From: Hymenopus coronatus
Lineage: Eukaryota > Arthropoda > Insecta > Mantodea > Hymenopodidae
Length of the DNA: 64,000 nucleotides
Direction: 5' to 3'
NCBI GenBank assembly: GCA_030762935.1
Contig: CM060896.1
Location: 8,029,501 to 8,093,500, forward strand
Shown here piece by piece: positions 24,839 through 36,000 of the stretch. The notes under the pieces are model-generated. The model was not told where the DNA came from and searched no databases. It worked only from the letters and a program-made list of their open reading frames with translations. The position numbers were made by a program, and so were the translations under genes. Every line of letters begins with the position of its first letter. The first letter of the stretch is position 1.

Positions 24839-25215
24839 TGTTCCTGGTCCATGATTTTAAATCCCAAGGCTCTGATAAAACCTCAGATAATAACTTTTAA
24901 AGTGCTTATGCTCCTCAAATGTGAATGTTCCTGCTTTAGGACCACTTCCCAAAACCAAATTTGTTGAGGTTTATATTCTTAGTCAATATACATGTTCCTG
25001 CTCTGTGAGGACTTCCCATATATAAATATGTTGAAGTTAATATCCTTCTTTAATCAATATACATGTTCCTGCTCCATGAGAACTTCCCACATATAAATAT
25101 GTTGAGGTTTATATCTTCACTGCATTAAGAAGTTCCTATTCCATGCAAAATTCCCTTAAGAATATTATGAGGTGTTTATCTTGATTAAATGCAAATGATC
25201 TTGCTTTATGAGAAC
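24839..25215. repeat. Decayed tandem repeat, unit 65-71 bp
   Basis: Five imperfect copies of a motif that begins ATGTTCCTGCTCTATGAG, continues ACTTCCCACATATAAATATG and ends TTGAGGTTTATATCTT. Copies start near 24925, 24992, 25063, 25130 and 25195. A weaker copy near 24839 begins TGTTCCTGGTCCATGA. The spacings of 67, 71, 67 and 65 bp show it is an old array that has drifted. It is unrelated to either large satellite. 24538-24838 is AT-rich DNA in which I see nothing. Confidence 0.65.
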
Positions 25216-25239
25216 ATTATAGCAGTAGTTTCAAGTGTA

Positions 25240-25780
25240 TTGTCATTTACCCAATATAAATTATTTTTATAGTAATAAATTTAATGTGCAGTAAACTTTG
25301 ATGTATCTCTTATGGTTTATTAATTATATAAAATCATGAAAGCACAGATACTCAGAGGCTACTACCAGAAATTTAAACTAAAAATTATACATGTTATATA
25401 TATGCCCTAAAATATTTTTAACATGTGGTATTTTAATTAAGATTATTAGGAACCACTTTTGAGTTAATCAAAATTATAAAGAATGTTTCTTCGTTACGGG
25501 TAGTTTGGAATGTAAGAGATCTTAAAAATCTTCATGTTCTATTTCTGGTTTTTGTTGAACTTTGGTATGAATTTTGATGTTTGACCGACTTTTCATTTTT
25601 GAGTTTTGTTGTTCACTGATATATAAACACAGCCTTTTTTCTAAAAATGCTTATTTCCCAGGTGACCTCAAAACACGTATTTGCAGTGAAATCCTGATAT
25701 TGAAACTTTGATCGGAATATAATACTTTCTATATCTACCATGTACATGGTAGATTTAGGGAAACTAAAAGGTTATAGCTG
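25240..25780 (+). repeat. Unnamed hairpin-ended dispersed repeat, copy 1 (5'-shortened)
   Basis: Related to copies at 29215-30120 (+) and 34500-35335 (-). Shared landmarks in order are ATCTCTTATGGTTTA, a CTCAGAGGCTACTACCAGAAA block, TTTTGAGTTAATCAAAATT, a TTTTTGAGTTTTGTTGTTCA block, a CAAAACACGTATTTGCAGTG block and a terminal palindrome. The palindrome at 25729-25758 has 15-bp arms with one mismatch and no loop; its centre, 25734-25753, is a perfect 20-bp palindrome. The element then ends near GGGAAACTAAAAGG. No protein is encoded. The left part of the longer copies is missing or too diverged. I cannot name a family. It does not show the TC start and CTRR end expected of a Helitron. 25781-26112 holds nothing I recognise. 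Confidence 0.7.
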
Positions 25781-26112
25781 AAACATTTTAGGAAACTAAC
25801 ACTCTCCAATAACATGGCTTAAAATAATATTTATGAATTCAAAAGTGTTCAGGGCAAGGACTATATATGTCGTATAAAATAATCCAGGAATAAATTTATA
25901 ATAATGTGTTAATTTTGTAAGGAATGATTTATTTGTTATCTTGGAACTAGAGAGGCATTATAATTGGAAGGTTGTAAGAATAAGTCACAAATCTCAAATT
26001 AAATATCATCATATTAATCACTTAATAAATACAAATAGAACTGGAGTTTTAGATCATTTGCATAGCAAACATAAACACAAACCATTTCACCATGCAGCAA
26101 GTGATAGAATTA

Positions 26113-27309
26113 CAAAGGCTGTTCAATAAACAATAATCATAATTTTATTACGGTCATAATTTCTCGCGCTGAAATTCAATCTTGTTATATTCCGTGAAAC
26201 AAACACGACATAGTAGTTTCATTATTGGTGCTTCTGGTTCCCGCCTGTGAGAGGCAGGCAAGTTCAGATATGTTCAGTGTCACCTACCGTTACAATGGAG
26301 GTTACACGCGAGGAACAGTATGCAGCTTTGAAATTCTGCTTTCGTATCAACAAATCTTCAGCTGAGGCCTACACAATGTTACAGGAGGCCTATGGAGAGT
26401 CTGTTCTTCCCTACAGCACAGCTTTAAATTGGTTTAAAATGTTTAAAGAGGGGAGACAATCAATTTCAAAGGAAGGTGGACCCGGTGCTCCAGTTACTGC
26501 TCTTACGGAAGAAAACATCAACACTGCTGCTGCCATTGTGAGAGAGGATCAATGAATTTCCTTAAGATCACTTTCTAAAATACTGAACATTTCATTGGAT
26601 GCCACTCACACGTTGGTCACAGAAACATTACACATGAGACACATTTGTGTGCGATGAGTTCCAAGATTCCCGAACAAAAGGACATTCTGCATGCAGTTAA
26701 AGTTGATGTTAGAGGAAGATCCGGAGTTTCTTTCAAATGTAATCACTGTTGATAAAACTTGACCACATCGTTTTGATCCTGAGAGCAAACAACAAAGCTC
26801 AGGGTGGAAATCTCCTTCATCACCAAAAAAAGCAAAAGTGGTTGCTTCTGCTGGGAAAGTTATGGTCATCTCATTCTTTGATATTCATGGAATGGTTTAT
26901 CATCATGTTGTACCTGCACGATACTACAGGGATGACCTGAAAACATTGCAAGTCCATATCAGGCGCAAAAGACCACATTTCCATGAAGCAGGCTGGATGC
27001 TGCACCATGATAATGTGCGGCCGCATTTTGCTAATGTTGTTGCTGAATATCTTGTAAAAATCTACCTGAAGAGCATCCCCCACCCTCCCTATAGTCAGGA
27101 TTTAGCCCCATGTGACTTTTTTCTATTCCCTATCTTGAAGAAACGCCTTCTTGGGAGGTATTAACCATCATCAGAAGCAGTGATGAGGACTGGTTTCCAG
27201 CATGTCTTTGAAGACTGGCAGAAATACTGGGACAAGTGCATCACATTCATGGGAGAACTATTTTGAGAAGGACCATCAAAATTATGAGGATGTGTAAAGG
27301 TTTGTTCTC

Positions 27310-27340
<31 letters not shown>

Positions 27341-27367
27341 GATCATTCTTTATAGAACAGCCCTTTG
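26113..27367 (+). mobile_element. Mariner A (DD34D), decayed, both terminal inverted repeats present
   Basis: A Tc1/mariner element of about 1.25 kb. The left end CAAAGGCTGTTCAATAAACA (26113-26132) and the inverted right end CAAAGGGCTGTTCTATAAAG (27348-27367) match with a few differences over about 30 bp. The left flank is the expected TA (26111-26112); the right flank reads AT, so one target copy has decayed. The transposase inside is broken (see separate entry). A run of 28 A residues lies at 27310-27337, just inside the right end. Confidence 0.88.
26295..27266 (+). pseudogene. Mariner transposase pseudogene in mariner A
   Basis: Starts M-E-V-T-R-E-E-Q at 26295 and stays in one frame to the final stop at about 27266, interrupted by TGA at 26553-26555 and 26655-26657, TGA at 26760-26762 and TAA at 27162-27164. 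The N-terminal helix-turn-helix region carries the family pattern K-x-F-K-E-G-R, and R-S-L-S-K-I-L follows the first stop. The catalytic aspartates are visible as I-T-V-D, L-H-H-D-N and P-C-D-F-F, with 34 residues between the second and third, which makes it a DD34D mariner. The family pattern Y-S-x-D-L-A-P precedes the third aspartate. About 10 residues look deleted after C-V-R-stop-V-P-R. Three of four premature stops are TGA. It cannot make active enzyme; it could still be mobilised in trans if its ends are recognised. Confidence 0.9.
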
Positions 27368-29214
27368 ATTAATCTTTTTAATTTCATTATGATTGTAGAC
27401 AGCTTCTAATGCTAATAAGATTTAAATAAAACTAAAAAGAATGTATTTATTTCCTCCCATTGGCTTGTAGTTAACTATGTACATATTTTTTTAGTCTGCA
27501 AATATTCAAAGTGTCCAGTCTTAGTTGTGAAATATTTAACTGTAACTTTGATTCAAAGGTTCATTAATTTAAACCATTTAGCAACAATCATGATCTAATC
27601 CTGAACCAGAAATTGCCAATCTCCATCTAATTGTGATGCTGTTTTAACTCTTTCCAGCAGGAAAGTCTGTGTACTTTCATGTCATAGCTATACAGAAAGG
27701 TTTTCTGGAGCATTTCAGGGTGTTATCCTTACTTCAGGGTGTTATCCTTACTTCAGGGTGCTAAATTTATTTTCTCTAGCCAGTTTTTGTTTATGCTGGT
27801 TGAAATGTGGATCGTCTAGCCAAAGAGAAAATAAGAGTTTTAGAACAAATCGAGTGATTTTGAATTTTCAGACCTTGTTGAAAGTGTTTCTGACATCAGC
27901 GTAAGAGAGGAAAGTGCACCCGATGACAATGGTTCTCATTCACATGCAAATAATCAATGTGCGTATCAAACTGGATTTACGGAGGTATAACCAGATGACA
28001 CAGACAATGTGGATCAACCATTCAGCTAAGCAACAACACAAGTGCTAAATTGTATAGTAATCTGTTACATCGGTAACCTATTGCTTTATAGCATTTTCAT
28101 TAATACTAGTATCATGCTTATATGTGTGTGTTATTGGTGTTTTTCAGTTTCAGGCTACGTGAATTCATTTTTTGCATTTTAAAAAACAAAGCCCCAAAAC
28201 AAAACAGGATACAGGTTTAGTAAATAAATATGTATAATTTTACTTAACCAGCTTGAACCTTCTGTGTAGGAAGCTTTTGTATGCCAAATTATTGATTATT
28301 TTGGGATTTTTAATTTTATTTACAACATTTTCTTTTGTTTTAAATTTTTTAAAAATATTGAAGAGACTTATCATCCATATAATGCATAATGTACAATAGA
28401 AAAAAATATTTACTGAAAATTAAAAAAGGATTCAGCTGTCTATGTCTTTGGTACTCATTTTATTACTAATGGTTTAAAACCCTGCATTCTGCTCTAAAAT
28501 TGCTTGGCACTTTTTAGACAGCATTTTGCTATTCGGGCTGACCCTAAAGGAGCTAACAATTTACTACTCATAATGGTTACTTTACAGTAATTATGTGGAG
28601 GTTAATCAGGTTTAACACCCTGCATGCTATTAGATAATTGATCTCTGGTTGAAGTTTACCTATTGTGAAGTAATGTTTCTCTGTTTCAGATATGTATAAA
28701 TGGCAATTACATAGCATCATATGCTCACCATGTTTCACCTTCCCTGATAGAGAGGCTTGTCATCAGAAATGCTGCAGAGATAAAGTCAATATATTATCAT
28801 GGACCTAAATAAATAACACAAAATATAACTATGTAATAATCAAATACATGAGATCAATAACATTTGAGGTTAAATGTTCATATACATTGTTAAAGGTATT
28901 CAGTACAGAACTTGATAATTTTTTAATTTCAAATAATTTAGTTAATGTTCATTATCAATGAATTCAAAGGATTTATGCAATAAAAATAATGTTCTTTGTA
29001 ATATCTAACTTTACAAGAAAATAAATTGGAAAAAAATAAATTATGTCTATAAAATGTACAGTTTATTAATATATTCTCAAATACATCTCTTTACTTTCAG
29101 TTATGAAACTTTGTTAATATCAAGCACCTCCTAGTAAGAATAATTAAGCATTTAATACTTTTAATGCTATAATCTTACTTTTTAATTACAGAAAATATAT
29201 AAATTACATTATAA
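27368..29214. other. AT-rich intergenic stretch with a short tandem repeat and one possible coding scrap
   Basis: Mostly featureless AT-rich DNA. A 19-bp unit (TTCAGGGTGTTATCCTTAC) is repeated 2.4 times at 27714-27758. At 27848-27988 (+) there is an open frame of about 46 codons rich in Ser, Asp and Glu (for example S-D-L-V-E-S-V-S-D-I-S-V-R-E-E-S), closed by TAA and followed in frame by a second short acidic stretch to about 28029. It could be a scrap of an exon or of a transposon protein, but it has no family motif. I see nothing else. Confidence 0.5.
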
Positions 29215-30120
29215 AAGTCAAACCCAAAAGTATGCTCAATATAAAAAATCTGATGTGATCCATTCACATACCTTTCTCTACATCTCTGCAACAAATAATT
29301 GTTAAAAACAGTTTGCTTCTATTTACCTCATGCTAATCGATAAAAAATTAGCAGAAATAGTCTTATTACTTGCTTTCTTGTAAGCAGAAGCAAAATAAGG
29401 GAGTAGCATAGCTTAAACTGATAGTCAAAAGATGGTTGCTATGTGACTGAAGTTCCTTGTTTGTAAGCACAGGAGTTGACAAATTCCTGTATGCGAAAAG
29501 TATGTTTTTAAAGCTGAAACAAAAAACAAGGAATATCTCAAAAACGATCAACTCCATGAAAAAAATGCATATAACATAAATTGTGTGTTTTAAAGTACTC
29601 TACATTTTTTGCGTAGTAAGTTTATTTCCATCTCTTATGATTTAGCAGGTATGCAAAATTCCATAAAACTCGTCCAGAATAATGTAAGTCTTCAGAGGCT
29701 ATTCCCAGAAAATTCAAGATATACAGTTTATTTATCAGGTAAATATCTTTATAATATATTTTAATAAAAATCGTTAGAGCCATTTTTGAGAAAATCAAAA
29801 TTTTCGAAAAATGTTCCATGTAAAGGATAGTTTGCGGTGGGGGGATTTTATTCAAAATCTTTGTGTCGCATCCCTGGAAGATACTAAACTTAAATACCAA
29901 GTTTGGTATTTTCCAATGTTTTGTTTTTGAGTTATTGTGTTTACAGACATACATACACACACACACACACATGGACCTTTTTGTGAAAATGATTTTTTTT
30001 ATACAGCGGACCCTAAAACATGTATGTATTTCCGGTGAAATCTCAGTATCAAATTTTTGGGTAGAGTGCAATACCTTCTCTATACAGTATGTACATAGTA
30101 CGTGTAGAGAAAGTAAAAAG
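29215..30120 (+). repeat. Unnamed hairpin-ended dispersed repeat, copy 2 (longest)
   Basis: About 910 bp, matching copy 3 (34500-35335, inverted) throughout and copy 1 in its right half. Landmarks are TCTACATCTCTGCAACAAAT (29278-29297), TAGCAGAAATAGTCTTATTAC, TATCTCAAAAACGATCAACTCC, CTTCAGAGGCTATTCCCAGA, a TTTTTGAGTTATTGTGTTTACAG block, an (AC)n run at about 29951-29970, and GTGCAATACC followed by a terminal hairpin at 30076-30111 (arms start TTCTCTATAC and end GTAGAGAA). The end is AAGTAAAAAG at 30111-30120. Open frames of up to 174 codons exist but are not shared between copies, so I do not call a protein. Long insect repeats with this sentence-like order (a phrase encoding 'TTTTTGAGTTATTG', a CA microsatellite, then a hairpin and GAAAGTAAA) are familiar to me from other insects, but I cannot supply a name. 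Confidence 0.78.
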
Positions 30121-30722
30121 GCTTGATCAATATTCAGACAACACATTGAAAATTCAAAGGAAACCTAAGAAAAATTGGATTACACTGCCACTTCCCTTCA
30201 AAGTAAGTTGCGTTTGGTTTACTTAAAACAGTGAAGTCATAATTTTTATATGCCTATTTTACCTCCCAGGGTGATAGTTTAGAGATTTAACCAAACGTGC
30301 TAGGAAGCCCTGCTTGGATCTTTAAAGGGAAAATCTGACAACAAATTACCACATTACTCTCATATTTGAAAGTATTGAACCACTAAAACATGGAATACAA
30401 AACATGAATTTAAGTTAAATGCTGTCAAAGAAATAATTTTAAAAAATTAAAGTAGAATGCATATGTGTGTGTGTGTGTGTGTGCGTGCGAGCGCACATGC
30501 ATATAGCAGAACCGAACTTAGCAAATCCAAACATAGAGGCAGGCAGCTTCTTAGTCCCATCCAATGAAAGTTTTAAAATTATTATCATACTAATATTGTA
30601 AATCCTCATATCCAGCACTTCAGAATAAGCTTCTCAGTATACTCACAGTGGTTATACAGTTCTAAATTATGTCACTTCCAACATCTATGTCAATACATTA
30701 AACATTTTAAAATGCATAATCA
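30121..30722. other. AT-rich stretch with a (GT)n microsatellite
   Basis: No gene visible. A (GT)n run with interruptions lies at about 30462-30490. The stretch sits directly downstream of the Gypsy pol remnant on the minus strand, so it is where a 3' untranslated region or LTR could lie. I see no TG...CA-bounded LTR or second copy of one, so I do not call it. Confidence 0.45.
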
Positions 30723-32938
30723 TCATGGTTTGATTTGGCTGACATGAGCGTTGTACAATTTCTCACCATTCCGAGCCTTCAGTTAGATAGAAACTGGAGT
30801 TTAAAACTTAGTAATTTGAAAGGGACCCAGATATTGAGGGTCCCTTTGCAGGAAATTTATCAATAACTCTGTTATATGAATAATTTCTCTTATAAACAAA
30901 CATCTCCAACACTAAATTTATGTGGTCGGGAATAACAAAAAGTATTCCAATTCCTCTTTTAGCATGGCTACTAGTTGCTATAGCACCTCCTTCTAGCTGT
31001 AATATTTGCTGCTTTACCTTCTATTCAAATTCTTTATATAACTGTTGAAAGTTCTAAACTCACATTATCATTTCCTATGCTGGTTATAGTATCTTTGATT
31101 TCTAGGTACGATTTGTACAAATTTCTTCAGACCCATTTTCAATTACCTCTCATGTTCCATAAGTCCATCTCAACTGGAATAATGTTCTTTAAACTCCATA
31201 AATTGGCCAACAGATTATTTGGAGAGAATGAAAACATTAAATTAAATGAACTTAGGCCATGGGATTTGTGTCTGGTGCTATTTAATGAAAGAGATAACCA
31301 AAAGAGTGTCTTGTCCCATTTTGAATGACCGCAATGATGTCATTTAAATATGTATTCACTTGTTAGCTGAACAAGGGTTTTAATAATAGGGGATTGTGGT
31401 CACATGGGATACCTGTACCTAAACAAAATGTTCAGAGCAGCTGTGACTTAAAATATGAAGTATTATCACTTGCTACTGTACACGGTACTCCAAAGCAAGA
31501 AATAAGGCTTTTAACCCATTAATCTTATTAGAAGCTTCGGCCTCCCTCTTGGGTAATAACCACACATATTTAGAAAAAGGAGTCACCAATTACTAACACA
31601 AGAAGGCCAGGAATATATGATCCGGGAATAATTACTGTATGGGCCTATCCGCTACGCTCCCAAATTACTATGCTGCGCCGATTTTGAAAACTTGCACAGA
31701 TGATAAGCTTGAGCCTTTGATCATATGTCACTTTTTCAGATAAAATGTTCACGACTTTGCAAAGAGCTTTATAGACACCTAAAAGCGTGCCAAAGTACTA
31801 CAATGAAAATAACAACAATGAAAACTTCAGAAGCAACTACTCTAACTCGCTTGAAATGATCAGCACACTATAAAATGTAATTTTTTTTTAGCAGATATGG
31901 TTTCATTGCAATTTTTACCCTAGATCAGAATAATGGGTGCTAAGATTTCATTTTCTCTTTGATGCTTAACCAGATTGGCATAACCTAATGCATATCCATA
32001 TAAAACGGAATTAACCATACCTGTAGAGGGTTCTGGTGTAGGTGAATCAAGGTGTTGTTCATCATACGCATGGGATAGAGCATTGGCTATACAATTCAAA
32101 TATGGGTCACTCAGGATGTGGTTGAAACAATGCTCATGCAACGGCCGACCCACAGCTATTAGTTTGCAAGTTAAATGACAGGGAAGAATTGGTACCCCTA
32201 ACTCGGGAGGTCAAATTAATGATGCTTCAATCTTTAAATAGCTTCCTGTTGTTCGGGACCCCATCAACATTTCATTCCCTTTATACATAGCAAATTTAAG
32301 CTACCAGCATATCGTGCATAATCTGAAATGAAGCTAGCAAAATATTTAACCATGCCTAGAAATAGGACAACCTGCTTCAAAGTGGTAGAAACCGGTTATT
32401 CCCTAATCTTCTCGTTTTTACTTGGGTTTATCTGAACTATTTCCATCAGTTATGTGCCCGATAAATTAAAAGTTTAGATGGTAATCTTCACCTTCTTTAG
32501 ATTAACAGTCAAAGCTGCATTCTAAAGCCTGTGCAATACTTCTTGAACATAACTAATGTGTTCCTTAAAACTGCTTGGGTGAATACAGAGATCAGCTAAA
32601 TAATGGTATAGGAACTAAAATTTAATGTCCATGAATGACTAGTCCAACAACTATGTTATAATCTGAGATCCAACAGCAATTCCAAAGGTAAATTATGCAG
32701 CATTATAAATTTTTTATTTCTGGTTATCATAGCTTAGTTACAAAAATATCCTACAGCTGTTTTAAACATGTTAAGTATTATGTATGGAAAAACTACAACA
32801 AAAAGATTTTAAGGGAGTAGGCAAATTTTGCAAAGTATTCCTATTTCTAAGGTTCAAAGATGTGCACCATGTTCAGGGTAAGCTGATCAGTACATCTTCA
32901 AAACGTTGGAGTCAATCCATCTAGCAGCCCAAGAACAC
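30723..32938 (-). pseudogene. Gypsy-type retrotransposon pol remnant (RT, integrase, C-terminus), heavily decayed
   Basis: Read on the minus strand in scattered frames with many stops. Reverse transcriptase at about 32760-32230: F-G-I-A-V-G-S-Q, then Y-H-Y-L-A-D (the Y-x-D-D active site with one Asp replaced by Ala), I-N-P-S-K, F-L-G-M-V and W-G-P-E-Q-Q-E-A. RNase H is largely deleted; only its end N-C-I-A-N-A-L-S-H (compare N-V-V-A-D-A-L-S-R) and K-H-Q-R-E-N-E-I-L-A-P-I remain at about 32060-31930. Integrase lies at about 31560-31080: L-L-P-K-R-E-A, S-D-N and V-T-T-I-P-Y-Y are recognisable, then N-L-Y-K-S-Y-L. The C-terminal tail ends A-H-V-S-Q-I-K-P at about 30746, before stops at 30720-30725. 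The 5' part (gag, protease, start of RT) is absent because the remnant ends at the Harbinger insertion site. LTRs were not found. Ancient and inactive. Confidence 0.85.
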
Positions 32939-33082
32939 TTAAGCCCCTTGTACACAATCAATTTTTTTTTCTTTCAATTCAAGAGTTTACAAGAGTTTGC
33001 AAGAAAAATTGTCAAATACTTTTCAATATTTGACAAGATTGTACAAGATTTGGCAAGATCTTGTCAATGTCATAAATACAAA

Positions 33083-36000
33083 ATGGAGGCAAGACAATTT
33101 GCTTTACTTGCTCTAGGACTGGCTGTGTGTAATAGGTTACAAAATAAAAGGAGAAAGCAGAAGAAACGTTGGACAAGACCTTGGATACAACGCAGGACAT
33201 GCAGATGAGTGTTTCAGTTACTGCATCAAGAACTGGAAGTAGAAGATCCAACCTTTTACAAAAACTTTTTAAGGATGGATAAAACTAGTTTTACATTCTT
33301 GCTGTCCTTAATTGAGCTTAGGATAGCCAAACAGAATACTGTAATGCGAGAAAGCATACCAGCTCATATAAGACCAGCACTAACCTTGCCACAGGAGAAA
33401 GTTTCACTAGTTTGATGTACACCACTAGGATATCATTTACAACCATAGCTAAAATCATACCAGAAGTATGCAAAGCTATATTTGATGGGCTCAGAGACAG
33501 ATATTTAAAGGTAAATTCAATACCTCAATGGGTTGTTTTTCTTTTAATTTTCATGGGGCAAAATTATCATGGAAGAGTTAGCATTATGCCTTAATATTTA
33601 AAAGAATTAAAATTCACCATGAAGCAAATACCAATGAGGATGAGAAATAATTATTATTTTTTTCTTTGCCAGTTTTTGACCAATAACATTTGCAGTAACT
33701 TCATGCTACTCCAGAAAATTGAAATTTCACACCTCTATCCCAGTGGTTCACTTACACAAAAATATCAGTTCATGTTTTATTAGGAGATTTTTGATTTTAA
33801 TTTATAATACTCTAATATAAATGTAATGCTATGTTATTCTGGCAAACTCGACGAGAGTCAGACCTTTGAATAAATAATACAAAAACATTTAAGTCTGAAA
33901 TTACTTAAAATGCGAGTGATATTAGATATTTGCAGACTTTTCTCTGTTACTTATTTACATGAGAAAAAATAAGCTAAAACCTTCTACAAAGAAGTAATCA
34001 CAGTTCAAATAAGTACCTACCTGATCCATTTCATTTGAAAATATGACAATCAGGAGATGGTTTATACCAGATCTGCTTTAAAAAACATACTTTTGGATTA
34101 CTCCACACAATTGCCCAACATATGCATTTGGTATGTAATAATTGTTCAGTTTCAGTAAACTCATTGCAATTTTGAAATAACACTAAAAATGTAGTTCATT
34201 AAAAAAAGTGATTAGCCCATTTTAAGAGTATTAACACAAGGATAAGCTTAAATATATTTTATACTTTCCGGGGACCAATAGTGATATTCAATGTGGCCAT
34301 GTGCTTGGGATTGCCTTTTTGTTTACTTCAAGTAGATTCTTTCTTATTTCAGTAGTAGTATAGCTGCAATGATGTGCAGCAGTGGCGCACTCACGGGTGG
34401 GAGTCAAAATGCATCCCAGAGCCTCACAGAGTTAATAATAGCTCTTAATTTCTTTAAAAAAAATGGTTACTACTAATTTTGTTCTATAGCCTTTAATGAT
34501 ATTTTTACTTTCTCTATACAAACTATGTACACAGTGTTTAGAGAAGGTATTGCATTGCACCCAAAAATTCGATACAAAGATTTCACTGGAAATACATGTT
34601 TTGAGACTCCCTGAATATAAAAAAAGCATTTTTAGAAAAGTGTCTGTGTGTCTGTGGGCAGCATAGCTCAAAAACGAAAAGACCATTAATGCCCTTCCAA
34701 GGATGCGACATGCCCTACCCCCAACTACCCTTTACATGGAACATTTCGAAAATGTTGATTTTCTTAAAAATGTTTTAACGATTTTGATTAAAATATTGTG
34801 TATTTAAGATATTTACCTGACAAATAAAATGTATATCTTGAATTTTCTGGTAATAGCCTCTGAAGACTACTTTATTCTGGATGAATTTTACGGAATTGTG
34901 CATAACTGCTAAACCATAAGAGATGGACAAAAACTTACTGCACAGAAAAGTTAGCTCATGATAAAACACACAATATATGTCATATACATTTTTTTCATGG
35001 AGTTGATCATTTTTAAGATATTCCTGGTTTCTCATTTTAGCTTTGAAAAACTTACTTTTCTCATACAGGAATTTCTTAACTCCTGTCCATACAAACAAAG
35101 GAACTTCAGTTATATAGCAACCAGCTTTTGGCTATCATTTTAACCTATGGAACTCCCTCATTTTGCTTCTACTTATAAGAAAGCATGTAATAAGACTATT
35201 TCTGCTAATTAGCATGAAGTAAATAGAAGCATAAGCTTCTTAACTACAATTTGTTGCAGAGATGTAGAGGAAGTCATGTGAATGGAACACATAAGATTTT
35301 TTTGGTATATATTTGTGTTGGTTTTGTGACAGTTCCTTTGCTGCTAGTCCCCACTGAAAAATATCAGTGCAGATAACTACATAACAATCCTAGCCACAAC
35401 AGTGCACACAGCGTTACTTCAGTAATTAAAATACCTATTCTAACTTGTGTCGTGACATCTACCCATTTGAAGCTAATGACTGAAAGTTACACTTTATAGT
35501 TCAAACTTCAAAGGAAAGTGTGGTTATGAAGAGCAGAATAAATATATACAAGTTTGTTTCATTCATATTTATTCAAGAAAATTCAGAATTTTCTTCCTGC
35601 AATACTTCGTGTAACATTTTATACATCTGAAACATTTCATTTTCTTTTCTTTGGAAACTTTTTATTTTTTTTAGTTTTTTTGAAACAAGAATTCCAAATG
35701 TATCCTCTTCCTCCAGGAGTTCAGTTCCCTTTATTAGGAACTGCTCCTCTGGAACAGTTTCTTTCCTCCTCCTCTTTGTGTTTGGTGTTTGATGTTCTGC
35801 AACTGGGCCTACAACACCCAGCTGATTCTCGTAATTTCCATCTAATATCAGTAGCTGTGGCTCTTCATTCTGAAATAAAGAATAACTACATGAATTTCTT
35901 TTACAAAATGCTTTTCAGACCTCAGTCTAGTGAGGAGTGGAGAAAAATTGCAGCAGAAATGAAAAGCAAGTGGAATTTTCCCAACTGCATTGGAGCCCTG

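Noticed and set aside
29622..30146. Minus-strand open frame of 174 codons.
   Set aside because: It lies across hairpin repeat copy 2 and is not open in copies 1 and 3. It includes the CA microsatellite (read as Val/Cys), so it is a chance frame.
30819..30847. Perfect 10-bp inverted repeat (AAAGGGACCC ... GGGTCCCTTT, 9-nt loop), terminator-like.
   Set aside because: It lies inside the recognisable C-terminal part of the Gypsy pol remnant, so it is most simply a chance feature of old coding sequence.
31077..31328. Plus-strand open frame of 83 codons.
   Set aside because: It is antisense to the Gypsy integrase remnant, which has recognisable motifs on the minus strand.
25240..35335. Calling the hairpin-ended repeat a Helitron.
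   Set aside because: The hairpin near one end is suggestive, but the CTRR terminus and TC start are not visible, and insertion between A and T was not shown.
35554..35925. Extending the plus-strand transposase frame upstream to 35554 as one 208-codon protein.
   Set aside because: The residues before 35926 have no transposase character, and the opposite strand reads as the last MADF-like exon. The frame is open by chance across the intron.
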